Positions 18,387 through 26,546 of a stretch of 64,000 nt of DNA are shown piece by piece; position 1 is the stretch's first letter; each line of letters begins with the position of its first letter. The notes beneath the pieces were generated by a model. The model saw nothing but the letters and a program-made list of their open reading frames with translations, did not search any database and had not been told where the DNA came from. Source of the DNA: Paenibacillus sp. XY044 (GTDB lineage: Bacteria; Bacillota; Bacilli; Paenibacillales; Paenibacillaceae); NCBI RefSeq assembly GCF_002257645.1, contig NZ_NQMO01000007.1:310001-374000 (forward strand), given 5' to 3'. The position numbers and the translations under genes are program-made.

Positions 18387-19187
18387 TCAGGGATTTACGC
18401 ACCAAAATGTCTTTTCATTTGCAACTGTTTTAAACCCGCTCGATACAGCTGTTTTAATTGAATTTGCATTCTTATGATTGCAACAATATTTAACAACATG
18501 TCCATTGGTGATTAAATAATTCGACATTGCCGCAACATTTGATAGAGCGTAGCCATTCTGTCTGTAATCCTCATGTGTTTCTAGACCAATGTCCACAATA
18601 GTAGAAGATAACGGTACGTTATTACATCCTACAAATGAAACTATTTTGTTTCCGAGTAAAGTACCGTAATAAACTCGATCAGGCGCTAATTCTTCATATG
18701 AATGGGTAATATTTTCATTTGAAGTATCGGCATTGAACTGAATAGTCGAATTTTGAATGTTCGAGTATACAATATTAGCTTTTTCACCTAACCCATATAT
18801 CGATAAATATTTTTCATTTTCCTGATTCCCTATATAAGGGATTAAATTAAAACCTTTGACTTCTACACTAAAAAAATCATATAGGTAATCAAAAGCTTTA
18901 TCGCTGAAGAGATTTTCAGAAAATATTTGATAATAACCCTTTGCGAAGTCTATATAGTCAGAAATGGCTGAAATTACAATTTCACCGTCTGCAAATTGAA
19001 TATATTTCAGTGGAATGTATGTATCAGAAAATGAATCGTACATTCTCTCTTTGTCGTTACCTATATCCATTTCTTTATAAATTACCATTGGATTTGTTAT
19101 TTCGTCTTTTACATGATAAGTAGTTAAGAGTTCAGTTTTAATTTTTTTAAAAGCTACATCATCATTCAGATAATTATTTTCGCTCAT
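18387..19187 (-). CDS. GNAT-fold acetyltransferase, function unknown
   Basis: This 266-residue protein has a C-terminal GNAT core: strand VDIGLETHEDYRQNGYALSN, fitting the acetyl-CoA pyrophosphate loop region (R/Q-x-x-G-x-A form), then a final KNANSIKTAVSSGFKT helix-strand. The N-terminal 140 residues are not recognised. It is AT-rich, distinct from the flanking azoreductase. Such two-part GNAT proteins are common as single accessory genes in Bacillales with unknown substrates. No operon partner is evident. Confidence 0.7.
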   Translation of the reverse strand: MSENNYLNDDVAFKKIKTELLTTYHVKDEITNPMVIYKEMDIGNDKERMYDSFSDTYIPLKYIQFADGEIVISAISDYIDFAKGYYQIFSENLFSDKAFDYLYDFFSVEVKGFNLIPYIGNQENEKYLSIYGLGEKANIVYSNIQNSTIQFNADTSNENITHSYEELAPDRVYYGTLLGNKIVSFVGCNNVPLSSTIVDIGLETHEDYRQNGYALSNVAAMSNYLITNGHVVKYCCNHKNANSIKTAVSSGFKTVANEKTFWCVNP

Positions 19188-19287
19188 AATAACCCCCTGA
19201 TATATCTATGATACACATCTAATGCCCTCATTTGAGTAATCGTTTTCCGTTACTTGAACCCTCAACAACCAATACTTCAACAAAAAC

Positions 19288-19315
19288 AACAGCCGATTTT
19301 TAACCAGCTGCTGTC
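19288..19315 (-). terminator. Probable terminator of the monooxygenase gene
   Basis: ACAGC and GCTGT arms near 19290-19313 form a hairpin read on the minus strand and followed there by TGTTTTTGTTG. It lies just after the stop of the gene at 19348. Confidence 0.5.
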
Positions 19316-19347
19316 GCTTAGTTTTGAATTATTGTGTCCCGGTTCAC

Positions 19348-19647
19348 TTAGAATGGCGGTCCCGATTTATTGATTTCATGTTTCTGCATTTCAACGCTTA
19401 GGATTGGAGTAATTTGCTTTGGAGGATTGGCTACAGCACGAAACGACTCTAAATCCTCTTCTGACTGCCAATACTCAAAATTGTTGATCCGCGAAGGATC
19501 AATCGGATCAGCCGTTATTGCTAGGTCAAGACATCCTTGTGCCTGTCTAGCACGCTTCATCAGGTCTTCATGCGCTTTTACAACTTCATCGCGCTTATTC
19601 GGGTCAACGGTAAACCATCCTGCTATGATTATCTTATGTGTATTCAT
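19348..19647 (-). CDS. Antibiotic biosynthesis monooxygenase (ABM) domain protein
   Basis: This 99-residue dimeric alpha/beta-barrel protein of the ABM family often acts as a quinol monooxygenase or a small haem/aromatic-binding protein. Typical are IIIAGWFTVDPNKRDEVVKA at the start, CLDLAITADPIDPSRINNFEYW in the middle and SEEDLESFRAV. The length equals the usual single domain. GGGAGGG lies 6 bases before the ATG. It is monocistronic with its own terminator. The substrate is not predictable. Confidence 0.85.
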   Translation of the reverse strand: MNTHKIIIAGWFTVDPNKRDEVVKAHEDLMKRARQAQGCLDLAITADPIDPSRINNFEYWQSEEDLESFRAVANPPKQITPILSVEMQKHEINKSGPPF

Positions 19648-19940
19648 TGCATTCCCTCCCCCCCTGATTTTAACACCTATAATGAATTGCCGTTTCTTTC
19701 AAATTGCTATATGCGTTTGAATCTAACATTGGTCCGGTCATCCATCCCTGCGTCCCTTTAGGGAAACCCGCCCCATCTTGATTCGATATTTAACCATAAC
19801 CAAATCGGATTAAAAAGCACCAGGACCTACACCGAATTTAATGTCATCTAATTGAATACCAATTAATATGTGGTCTAAAAGCCTTCTCAGCAAATTGTTT
19901 GTTTCAGAACGTTGAAACTAAGATCTAGATATGTTACATT
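19648..19940. other. Intergenic region, no supported gene
   Basis: About 290 bases. A minus-strand open frame near 19826-19925 reads LLDHILIGIQLDDI, slightly like the first strand of a glyoxalase-fold domain, but it is too short to call. The region carries the promoters of the monooxygenase gene and the TetR gene. Confidence 0.3.
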
Positions 19941-19966
19941 CATTATGTACCTAAATGTACATAATG
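19941..19966 (+). promoter_or_regulatory. TetR operator, perfect 10-bp inverted repeat
   Basis: CATTATGTAC at 19941-19950 and GTACATAATG at 19957-19966 are perfect inverted copies with spacer CTAAAT. The site lies 10 bases before the GTG start of the TetR gene and overlaps its SD region, as expected for autorepression. A nearly identical site lies before the metallo-hydrolase gene. Confidence 0.8.
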
Positions 19967-19976
19967 AGGTGAAGAA

Positions 19977-20558
19977 GTGGCACGTCCCCGAGAGTTTGAT
20001 GAGAATAAAGCATTGAATGACGCCTTGGAATTATTTTGGGAGAAAGGGTACGAAGCAACGACCGTTGCGGATTTGGCGAAAAAGATTGGAATAAATCGCC
20101 CGAGTCTTTACGCTGCATTCGGCGATAAACGTGCATTGTTTGAATCGGCGATACATACATACCAACAAAACTATTTAGACAAGTTACATGATATTTTGAA
20201 AAAGAACGGTTCCGGCTTTCGAGGCATTGAGGCTGTATTTGTTCGTTTTATGGATTCATTGATGAGCCACGAAGCCCAACGCGGCTGCTTTTTTGTTAAT
20301 TCGATAGCGGAATTGGCTGTGCGCGATGAGTTTATTGCTCGTAAAGGACGCGAATTTCAAAACCAAATATCCAGCATCCTCTCAGATGCATTGAATGATG
20401 GAATAAATGCTGGTGAAATTCCAGTACATTTGGATATTCAGGCAACCTCTCATTTTTTAACGATGGCATTGGTTGGGTTAAATGTTGTAATCAAAACGGC
20501 GCCGGATCGAAACTTTGTTCGTAATAGCATTCATGTCGTATTAAGTTCGATTCAATAA
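19977..20558 (+). CDS. TetR/AcrR family transcriptional regulator
   Basis: This 193-residue repressor-type protein starts MARPREFDENKALNDALELF and continues with VADLAKKIGINRPSLYAAFG, the classical helix-turn-helix of the group with GFGDK-like loops. The C-terminal part carries CFFVNSIAELA, typical of relatives that respond to electrophiles or drugs. The start is GTG at 19977, served by GAGGTG 5 bases upstream. A perfect palindrome overlaps its leader, and a second copy lies before the next gene, 53 bases downstream, so it almost certainly represses itself and the metallo-hydrolase. The ligand is unknown. Confidence 0.9.
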   Translation: MARPREFDENKALNDALELFWEKGYEATTVADLAKKIGINRPSLYAAFGDKRALFESAIHTYQQNYLDKLHDILKKNGSGFRGIEAVFVRFMDSLMSHEAQRGCFFVNSIAELAVRDEFIARKGREFQNQISSILSDALNDGINAGEIPVHLDIQATSHFLTMALVGLNVVIKTAPDRNFVRNSIHVVLSSIQ

Positions 20559-20568
20559 TTTTTTTAGA

Positions 20569-20594
20569 AATTATGTACCTATATGTATAAAATG
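20569..20594 (+). promoter_or_regulatory. Second copy of the TetR operator
   Basis: AATTATGTAC, spacer CTATAT and GTATAAAATG reproduce the 26-bp site at 19941-19966 with three changes in the arms. It lies 16 bases before the metallo-hydrolase ATG, in the gap after the TetR gene, indicating a separate repressed promoter. Confidence 0.72.
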
Positions 20595-20610
20595 AAAGGT
20601 GCTGAATTGA

Positions 20611-21291
20611 ATGAAATTGAAACAATTGACGCGTCATGTTTGGGCAGGATATGTGTACTGGCCGCTGCCTGTAATGGTTTGGATTGTTGAAGATCATGAT
20701 GGATTAACCTTAGTCGATGCAGGCCTGTCTTCCATGTGGCGTTCAATGCGAGAAGCGCTTCACACCACATTTCACGATCGACCGCTAAACCGAATTCTGC
20801 TAACGCATGGACATCATGACCACGTCGGGATGCTTTATGAGTTAACTGAAGACCTACCTGTTCCTGTCATGGCACACGAGATCGAAATTCCGTTTCTCAC
20901 TGGGGAACGGTCTTATACAAAGCTAAGAGAGGGGAGCAAGAATAGCGACATCCAGCCACTTGCTAAAAATAAGCTTGAACCTCTGGATATGGGAAACAGC
21001 TACGGAGGACTGATTCCCTATCACACGCCTGGACATAGTTTAGGTCATGTTGCCTATTATCACCCTGAAGATCATATTTTGCTCGCTGGCGATCTATTTA
21101 CAGCATTTTTCGGTAAACTTCGTCGGCCGATCAATAAATTCACTGCAAATATGGAGGAATCCCTCAATAGCGGAGCCATTGTTGAGAAATTGCAGCCAAA
21201 GTTGACGGCTTGCGCTCATTGCGGAGTCATTAAAGAAGCTTCGACTCAATATAGAAAACTGGTTAAGAATGAAGCATTAGGATTACGGTAA
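20611..21291 (+). CDS. MBL-fold metallo-hydrolase
   Basis: This 226-residue metallo-beta-lactamase-fold hydrolase has the metal-binding motif LLTHGHHDHVGML (HxHxDH), a second His in YHTPGHSLGHVAYY and the Asp in LLAGDLFTAFFGK. The third His near the end is probably in TACAHCGVI. The fold covers many hydrolases (lactonases, thioesterases, glyoxalase II-like). The short form with an N-terminal RHVWAGYVYWP stretch is common next to TetR regulators, and a detoxification role is inferred. AAAGGTG lies before the ATG. It is repressed in all likelihood by the TetR encoded upstream through the operator at 20569-20594. Confidence 0.87.
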   Translation: MKLKQLTRHVWAGYVYWPLPVMVWIVEDHDGLTLVDAGLSSMWRSMREALHTTFHDRPLNRILLTHGHHDHVGMLYELTEDLPVPVMAHEIEIPFLTGERSYTKLREGSKNSDIQPLAKNKLEPLDMGNSYGGLIPYHTPGHSLGHVAYYHPEDHILLAGDLFTAFFGKLRRPINKFTANMEESLNSGAIVEKLQPKLTACAHCGVIKEASTQYRKLVKNEALGLR

Positions 21292-21302
21292 TGCTTGCAT
21301 CA

Positions 21303-21375
21303 GTGAATTTAACCTACGTAGGAAAGCGCGTCGATGGCAGCGATGAGATCAGGGGTTCGATCCCCCTATTCCCCA
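21303..21375 (+). pseudogene. Decayed tRNA-Ala (anticodon GGC)
   Basis: A 73-nt segment has tRNA layout. The anticodon stem CGTCG/CGATG pairs fully (one G-T) around loop ATGGCAG, with U33 in place and anticodon GGC at 21336-21338. Next are variable loop AGATC, T arm AGGGG-TTCGATC-CCCCT and 3' acceptor strand ATTCCCC with discriminator A. The 3' half is canonical for tRNA-Ala. The 5' strand (GTGAATT) has three mismatches in seven acceptor pairs, the D stem holds only two of four pairs, and CCA is not encoded. A terminator follows 16 bases later. Read as a tRNA gene whose 5' half has decayed, or as a genomic-element scar. Confidence 0.65.
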
Positions 21376-21391
21376 CACAACCTAATCAGTT

Positions 21392-21420
21392 AACGGCTGC
21401 GATGCCGTTTTTTTATTTTT
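21392..21420 (+). terminator. Intrinsic terminator after the tRNA remnant
   Basis: AACGGC at 21392-21397 pairs with GCCGTT at 21404-21409, followed by a long T run on the plus strand. It serves plus-strand transcription from the metallo-hydrolase or the former tRNA. Confidence 0.85.
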
Positions 21421-21435
21421 TAATGCAAATGTAGT

Positions 21436-22308
21436 CTACATATGTGGAGGAACCTTCCAATACTCCCACGCCTTTAAGTAATCTTGCAAATCATGCGGAT
21501 GAAATTTAGCACAGACACCGATTCGGCAATACAGTTGAAATACAACTTCATCAATGAGCCTGGATTTCTCCATCTTGTTATCTTTTAGTAAATCATAGGC
21601 ATCAAACAATGTCTCCATTGTTAAGTCGTCGGGAGAAGAGCAAAATGCGTAAGTAAAATCATATGTCATCGGACCCACTATTGGCCATGGATCAATGACC
21701 CCTACTAATTCGTAGTCACAAAACACGAAGTTATGAACGCCGGCATCACCGTGTATCAAATATTTGTAATCCACCTTGGAAATTCGTTCAATTAACGATT
21801 GAACTCTATTATAATCTTCAATTGGTAGTATATCCCCAATGTTTCTTCGTGCATTATTCAACTTTCGCTCGATAAACTCACGCCAAGAGTCATATGGGCG
21901 ATCTACACTTCCCCATATATTTAAATTTTGGGAAATTTTATAATGGTTCAACAGATGTTCAACCAATCGTGCCAACCAGTTTTTCTTCAAACCACGATTG
22001 TTGTGCGTTTTACCAGGAATAAATGTATACACGATAAACTCGTTTGAATCGTTACAGTAAAGTAGTTTAGGCAGTAAAATACTCTGGCTATATGTTTGAT
22101 ATATCTTTTTAACAAAAATATTACGTATTTGATTATCAAACTTTAGGACATATTGGGGTTCCTCATTTTCCGCAAGAGTGTATACCTGTCCGCCGGTAGT
22201 TCCGCTCATTTTGTTCATAACTTTAGCAGTTGAGCCAATTATATTTTTCGCACGAAGACCTTCTTCTATCATATGAATTTCTGAATCTGCTTTAAATTTA
22301 TTGTTCAA
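21436..22308 (-). CDS. Aminoglycoside phosphotransferase-fold protein
   Basis: This protein of about 290 residues has the APH catalytic loop YLIHGDAGVHNFVF and the metal-binding segment LVGVIDPWPIVGPMTYDFTYA. The N-lobe contains VLKFDNQIRNIFVKKIYQTY. It probably phosphorylates a small hydroxylated compound; relatives are often annotated as fructosamine kinase-like or hygromycin-type phosphotransferases without proof. A longer frame begins at 22353, but GAGGGG lies 8 bases before a TTG at 22308, and that start is preferred. It is AT-rich and monocistronic. It is not closely related to the phosphotransferase at 10653. Confidence 0.8.
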   Translation of the reverse strand: MNNKFKADSEIHMIEEGLRAKNIIGSTAKVMNKMSGTTGGQVYTLAENEEPQYVLKFDNQIRNIFVKKIYQTYSQSILLPKLLYCNDSNEFIVYTFIPGKTHNNRGLKKNWLARLVEHLLNHYKISQNLNIWGSVDRPYDSWREFIERKLNNARRNIGDILPIEDYNRVQSLIERISKVDYKYLIHGDAGVHNFVFCDYELVGVIDPWPIVGPMTYDFTYAFCSSPDDLTMETLFDAYDLLKDNKMEKSRLIDEVVFQLYCRIGVCAKFHPHDLQDYLKAWEYWKVPPHM

Positions 22309-22658
22309 TTTGATTACCCCTCTCGGATTGAAGCGGAAATATATTCTTGCCATTTCCGGCTAACGATATATGTTTTTGTCGTTTATGTTGTTTTTGTCTT
22401 CTTCCAGTATTATATTTTATTTCAAATGGTTTTCCAGCACCTTCCATGTGTGAAACCACAAAAACCCTTAATCCTCTTCAGCAATGGATTAAAGGTTTGA
22501 GTCACGTTAGTGTGATTAACTTTATGCAGCAGACCACAGAATAAATAACTTTATTGTTTATCATAAAGAACAGGGCTACCTCACGGTTAGCCCTGCGATG
22601 TTATGAACGGTGAATGATCTTAATTCCCCTTGCAGTTTCATTCCCAAATATACCGAAT
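22309..22658. other. Gap with two inverted repeats
   Basis: About 350 bases without a supported gene. AACCCTTAATCC at 22464-22475 and GGATTAAAGGTT near 22486-22497 form an imperfect hairpin of unknown role. CAGGGCTA at 22571-22578 pairs with TAGCCCTG at 22588-22595, followed on the minus strand by TTCTTTATG, a plausible weak terminator for minus-strand transcription out of the TOMM cluster or the small ORF at 22659-22865. Confidence 0.45.
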
Positions 22659-22865
22659 TCATCGGGTTATGATTTCCTCGACCGTTACGCGCTCGGTCTT
22701 CGTTTCGACAACCGTTTCGTCCCCTACTTCCCCTTCTCTTGGGCAGCTCCCCATTTTAAAGGGGCAAGTGCCCTTTTTCCAATCTCAGCGTATTGTGAAA
22801 GTGAATTCATCATCCATGGGACCATCCTCCACGCGCATGACCTTCATCCGTGTTATAGCCATCAT
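22659..22865 (-). pseudogene. Small ORF interrupted by one TGA, downstream of the TOMM enzymes
   Basis: One minus-strand frame reads MAITRMKVMRVEDGPMDDEF and on to FTIR, then a TGA at 22785-22787, then 41 residues from DWKKGTCPFKMGSCPREGE to VTVEEIITR and a stop. Composition on both sides of the TGA is gene-like (charged, no stop other than this). The second part holds two Cys (GTCPFKMGSCP). No good ribosome site precedes the first ATG. It is either a small gene broken by a nonsense mutation or two peptides. Its place after the last TOMM gene, 97 bases beyond the SagB stop, makes a former accessory role possible. The family is not recognised. Confidence 0.4.
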
Positions 22866-22905
22866 TGGTTAGAGAGGCCGGTCTCCCTTTCTTGAAAGAC
22901 GGGTT

Positions 22906-22958
22906 TCATCGCTGACGACATGACCGTTCGCGTCAATGTCGTCAGCGATGATTTTTTT
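22906..22958 (+). terminator. 16-bp perfect hairpin with T run on the plus strand
   Basis: TCATCGCTGACGACAT at 22906-22921 pairs perfectly with ATGTCGTCAGCGATGA at 22936-22951, followed by TTTTTTT on the plus strand only. It sits just 4 bases beyond the stop of the minus-strand dehydrogenase gene, where the read-out strand lacks the T run. It would terminate plus-strand transcription entering the cluster or act as a stabilising 3' hairpin for the TOMM mRNA. Confidence 0.75.
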
Positions 22959-22961
22959 ATT

Positions 22962-24554
22962 TCAACGGCTCAAACTGCCCGCCAAACGCAATCGTTGACG
23001 ATATGGACCGACCGGAATAAAAATCAGCCCCGTTTCATCCTGGGAAGCCGTCCGATAAAGCGCATCGCTGGCATTGGCGTCAAACCCGAGAAGCGGACGC
23101 CCTCCCATACCAAGGGCCGATGCTGCCAGCAATAATCGGTGTACGAGCATCCCCGCCTCCATTTGCTGTATGCGGTATCCTCTCTTGCCAAGCTGCGATT
23201 GAAAGAAATTTCTCTTCCCTGCCACATGAAAGCCGAGCGGTACTTGAAACAAATTGATATTCGGAAGCGACATCCCTTCCTGCAGCCGTTGTCGGTGATC
23301 TCCAAGGCAAACCGACTGCAGCGCATGCGCGGCACCATCATACCGATAAGCACCATCCGGAACGTCTTCGACCCCGGAGAAGCAGCCATAAAGGCATACA
23401 CGGGGTTCGGGCCGCTCCTGCGGGCCATCCAGGTCATTGCGATACGAGAAGGAAGCCGTCGCTTCCCGAAGCAGAGCTGCAAGCCGGGAGAGACCGATCG
23501 GCTTCGAGATAAATTCTGTCTCGGGCGAAAACCGGTTGCGGCAAACCGTCGCCAAATCATACGACAAGCGGTCTACAGGTGGAAGAGGCAGTGCGAGCGC
23601 TTGATCCGGGATTGCTTGTTCATCCTTCCGGATCTCTCGGAACAATCGCGCCGAATCCAGTCGGGACGCTTCGCTCATCCGAAGCAGCAACGGATAATCT
23701 GCGATCCTCTGTGACTTGACATAGTGATCATGCCTGACTGGCGACAACTCCCCGCACAGCTCGGGGGCGGAAACCGTGTCCTCATCCTCGTTTCTGGCTT
23801 CTATCCACCGGATCGCCGGCCCTGCCGATAACGGGATGACCGCATACACGCTCTCCTCTTGTTCCGATAATCCGAGCAGATGATTGACGGCTTGATCGAG
23901 AAATTGAAAATGCACGCTAGACGAAAATCCGAATCGTTTCGCCATTTCGAGCAGCTGTCCGATCAAAATGCCGGCATCTAGTCCCTGCAGCCGGTAGGCA
24001 AAATTATTGTATTTGTAAAAATTTTTCCAGTAAACCGTAGATACGAACGCAGCGCCGAAGCAACCGTTCGTGTCGCAGCGATTCCCGAGCGACCTCGCTA
24101 AATAATCATCGAAATTTCCTTCGCGCAGCAGCGCCAACCGATGATGCGCCGCATCGTAATGGTATATGCCGGCAGGCAATTCACCAAGCTTCAGATAAAG
24201 ATACAGTTCGCTCGGATAAAGCCCTCCTCCGGAAGGAACGAAGCGCCGGCACATCTGCAAGACGCCTCCCGTTTCTTCCGATGTATCCCGTTCCATGACG
24301 GATTGAGTCAATTGCGTAAGCCCAAATACATAGTAAAGAAAATGTCCGATATCGCGAAGGATAGGCACACCGGTCGTATCCCTGCCTTCGAGCGTTGCCG
24401 GCACTTCCCTGGATAGCGGAAACATTGGCAAACCGCGATAGAGCTTGTAAGGAAGCGGTGCGTCATCCCAATCCGTCTCCCAATCCAAAGGCTTCACCTT
24501 ATCCGGATCATATTGCAAGCGGTGAAGAAAAACGTCCAAATTCATAAGACTCAT
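22962..24554 (-). CDS. SagB-type TOMM dehydrogenase with two nitroreductase domains
   Basis: This protein of about 530 residues should oxidise azolines made by the cyclodehydratase to thiazoles and oxazoles, using FMN. Two tandem nitroreductase/ThcOx-like domains are visible. The first runs from about residue 85 to 280 with FVPSGGGLYPSELYLYLK and DAGILIGQLLEMAKRFGF. The second begins near 315 with RLAALLREATASFSYR and ends with MEAGMLVHRLLLAASALGMG and DETGLIFIPVGPYR. Duplicated SagB proteins occur in Bacillus-type heterocycloanthracin clusters. GGAGG lies 6 bases before the ATG at 24554; an upstream ATG at 24575 lacks this. It is last in the enzyme operon, 42 bases after the YcaO gene. Confidence 0.9.
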   Translation of the reverse strand: MSLMNLDVFLHRLQYDPDKVKPLDWETDWDDAPLPYKLYRGLPMFPLSREVPATLEGRDTTGVPILRDIGHFLYYVFGLTQLTQSVMERDTSEETGGVLQMCRRFVPSGGGLYPSELYLYLKLGELPAGIYHYDAAHHRLALLREGNFDDYLARSLGNRCDTNGCFGAAFVSTVYWKNFYKYNNFAYRLQGLDAGILIGQLLEMAKRFGFSSSVHFQFLDQAVNHLLGLSEQEESVYAVIPLSAGPAIRWIEARNEDEDTVSAPELCGELSPVRHDHYVKSQRIADYPLLLRMSEASRLDSARLFREIRKDEQAIPDQALALPLPPVDRLSYDLATVCRNRFSPETEFISKPIGLSRLAALLREATASFSYRNDLDGPQERPEPRVCLYGCFSGVEDVPDGAYRYDGAAHALQSVCLGDHRQRLQEGMSLPNINLFQVPLGFHVAGKRNFFQSQLGKRGYRIQQMEAGMLVHRLLLAASALGMGGRPLLGFDANASDALYRTASQDETGLIFIPVGPYRQRLRLAGSLSR

Positions 24555-24596
24555 CGCTTTCCTCCTTGTCTTCAACCGCGCCGCCCATTGACGGAT

Positions 24597-26546
24597 TTAT
24601 GGGAACGGGTGTGGATATGGATTAAGCTGCTCGGGAGACAAGGGCTTCTGCGAATAAGACAATTCCGCAGGGACCCTGAGCACTCGATCCAGTCCCGTCA
24701 AACGGATGAGATGCTGCCCGAACGTCATTGGCAGCATGCCGGGAATGAGCACTTTCACGCAATGCAGTCCGTTGCGACGCGTCTCCGGAGTCGTCTGGTC
24801 GACCACGATCACTTCAAGATTCAATTGGCGAAAAACATGCAGCATAGCCTTCAGATCATCGGTCAGATCTGCGTTCCAGCCCCTCGGTTCAAACGCTTCG
24901 GCGAACGTTTGCATCGGACGATCGTCATTCAGCAGAAAATCGAGCCGTTCCTCCGCCTGTTTCAACCCGTACAGCATGGCGTGATCATCCATCTGGACAA
25001 CCTGATACGGATCGAGAAGCATCCGTTCATACTGCTGACGGTTTTCCTCGAATTTCTCGCTGACCGTGAGCAGCATGCCCGCCACCTCGTGAATCGCGCT
25101 CTTTGCCGCGCGGATCGGATCCGGATGGGCGCCCGCCGCGCAGATGAGGTTCACGCCCCGGTCTTTCTTATTTTTCGCGAGCGCCCACACGCTCGGTATG
25201 CCGTGCTCCATTGTCGATTTATACAAATGCACTTCATAGCCCGCCACGGCCTCTATACGATCCGTCATCCATCTCAATTCCCGATCCTGAACCGAATGGT
25301 GGTCCAGGCGCGGCAAGGGCAGCCGAGCATACCAGGTCATGAGGAAGGAGTCGCGCTCCACCACTTCCAGCATCCCGTAGAAGATCGCTTCCTCTAGACT
25401 GCCGCCCATCGCGCAGCCATTAGACGTTTCGTAGACGAATCCGTGGCCGCAGCCCGAACTGTAATAAGCCAGCAGCTCCGGAACGAGAATCGGACGCTGC
25501 TGCAGGAACGAATAACCCCATACCCAATCGATCGGCTGCTCGGGATCGAATGGCTTGAACGGGAAGTCTGCTCGTTCATACTGTTCCTTCGCATGGACAC
25601 CTACGCGGAGAGGATCGAGCGCTTGGTCCTGCACATTGCGGAAACTGTCATGGACGACGGATCGTTTGCCGCGGGGCGACATACCGCAATAACGCTCCAG
25701 TCCCTCCAGGATGGCCGTCATTTCGCTGTCCGCATAGGAGTGGGTCCGACCCGCGCATGCCTCATCTCCGCTAAACAAGGGCAAATTGATACTCGCATCG
25801 GCAAAAGGAGACACAAGGTCAATCATTTTACCGTTCAGAAAACCAGTCCTGGCATCCAGGTAATCTTTAGCCAAAACATCCTTCAGCTCATCCATCGAAC
25901 GGCTGCGATACGTTTCGCCGCTGATTTTCAGGCTTGGCTGCAGCGCAATGCGGGCCGTCTCCTCATCGTCTTCCGGCAATCGGCCGCAGATCGGACATAG
26001 CGGATCGGGCAGGAAGAAGTGCGACGAGCTGTTCATCGTACGCAGATCGATCAGGAATATCCGGCTTTCCGTCTCCGGCTTTCCACCCTCTAGCATCTTC
26101 ACAGCTTCTGCCGCAACAAGGCGCGCCAACTGCAACAATCCCGTGTGAGACGCCCAAGCGTCACGGCCGATCCCCCCATTCGACGCCAGCATCTGCTGTA
26201 GGCCCCACGATTCCCTGCGGTCACTTCCCGCAAGCAGGAACCGGGTATCCGCGCATTGCGAACATCCTTGCCCCTCCGGACGAACCAACGGACCGACAAT
26301 CCCCTCTCCGAATGCAACAAAGCCGCGCAGCCAAGGTGTTCCCGAGTGTCGGAACCGCTTCTCCGCCGCAAGATGAACGGAAGGATCCCAAGCATCGTTC
26401 AGCACCAGCGCCAAGTCTCCCATTGCCGCCTCTTCGGATTCTATGCTCTCCTGCCGAAACAGCCGATAGCGGTCATCGGCAGACAATTGCTTGATTACCA
26501 AATCTGCGAGCTGTCCTTCCCCAATGACCGTCACGATTGCGCTCAA
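24597..26546 (-). CDS. TOMM cyclodehydratase: E1-like domain fused to YcaO
   Basis: This 649-residue fusion has an N-terminal half shaped as the peptide-binding E1/ThiF-like cyclodehydratase component, with zinc-type Cys pairs CSQC and CPIC. The C-terminal half is a YcaO domain with the ATP-binding stretch SEMTAILEGLERYCG and a Pro-rich C-terminus (LNPYPHPFP) that in YcaO enzymes organises the active site. It should bind the leader of the Cys-rich precursor and convert Cys/Ser/Thr to azolines with ATP. The NGCAMGGSLEEAIFYGMLEV segment is a YcaO landmark. It overlaps the preceding gene by 4 bases, so translation is coupled. It is the core enzyme that defines the cluster. Confidence 0.93.
   Translation of the reverse strand: MSAIVTVIGEGQLADLVIKQLSADDRYRLFRQESIESEEAAMGDLALVLNDAWDPSVHLAAEKRFRHSGTPWLRGFVAFGEGIVGPLVRPEGQGCSQCADTRFLLAGSDRRESWGLQQMLASNGGIGRDAWASHTGLLQLARLVAAEAVKMLEGGKPETESRIFLIDLRTMNSSSHFFLPDPLCPICGRLPEDDEETARIALQPSLKISGETYRSRSMDELKDVLAKDYLDARTGFLNGKMIDLVSPFADASINLPLFSGDEACAGRTHSYADSEMTAILEGLERYCGMSPRGKRSVVHDSFRNVQDQALDPLRVGVHAKEQYERADFPFKPFDPEQPIDWVWGYSFLQQRPILVPELLAYYSSGCGHGFVYETSNGCAMGGSLEEAIFYGMLEVVERDSFLMTWYARLPLPRLDHHSVQDRELRWMTDRIEAVAGYEVHLYKSTMEHGIPSVWALAKNKKDRGVNLICAAGAHPDPIRAAKSAIHEVAGMLLTVSEKFEENRQQYERMLLDPYQVVQMDDHAMLYGLKQAEERLDFLLNDDRPMQTFAEAFEPRGWNADLTDDLKAMLHVFRQLNLEVIVVDQTTPETRRNGLHCVKVLIPGMLPMTFGQHLIRLTGLDRVLRVPAELSYSQKPLSPEQLNPYPHPFP

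Noticed and set aside
22614..22895. 93-residue plus-strand ORF before the 16-bp hairpin
   Set aside because: Although followed by a plus-strand terminator, it lacks a spaced ribosome site and its complement has more natural protein composition; kept only as an alternative.
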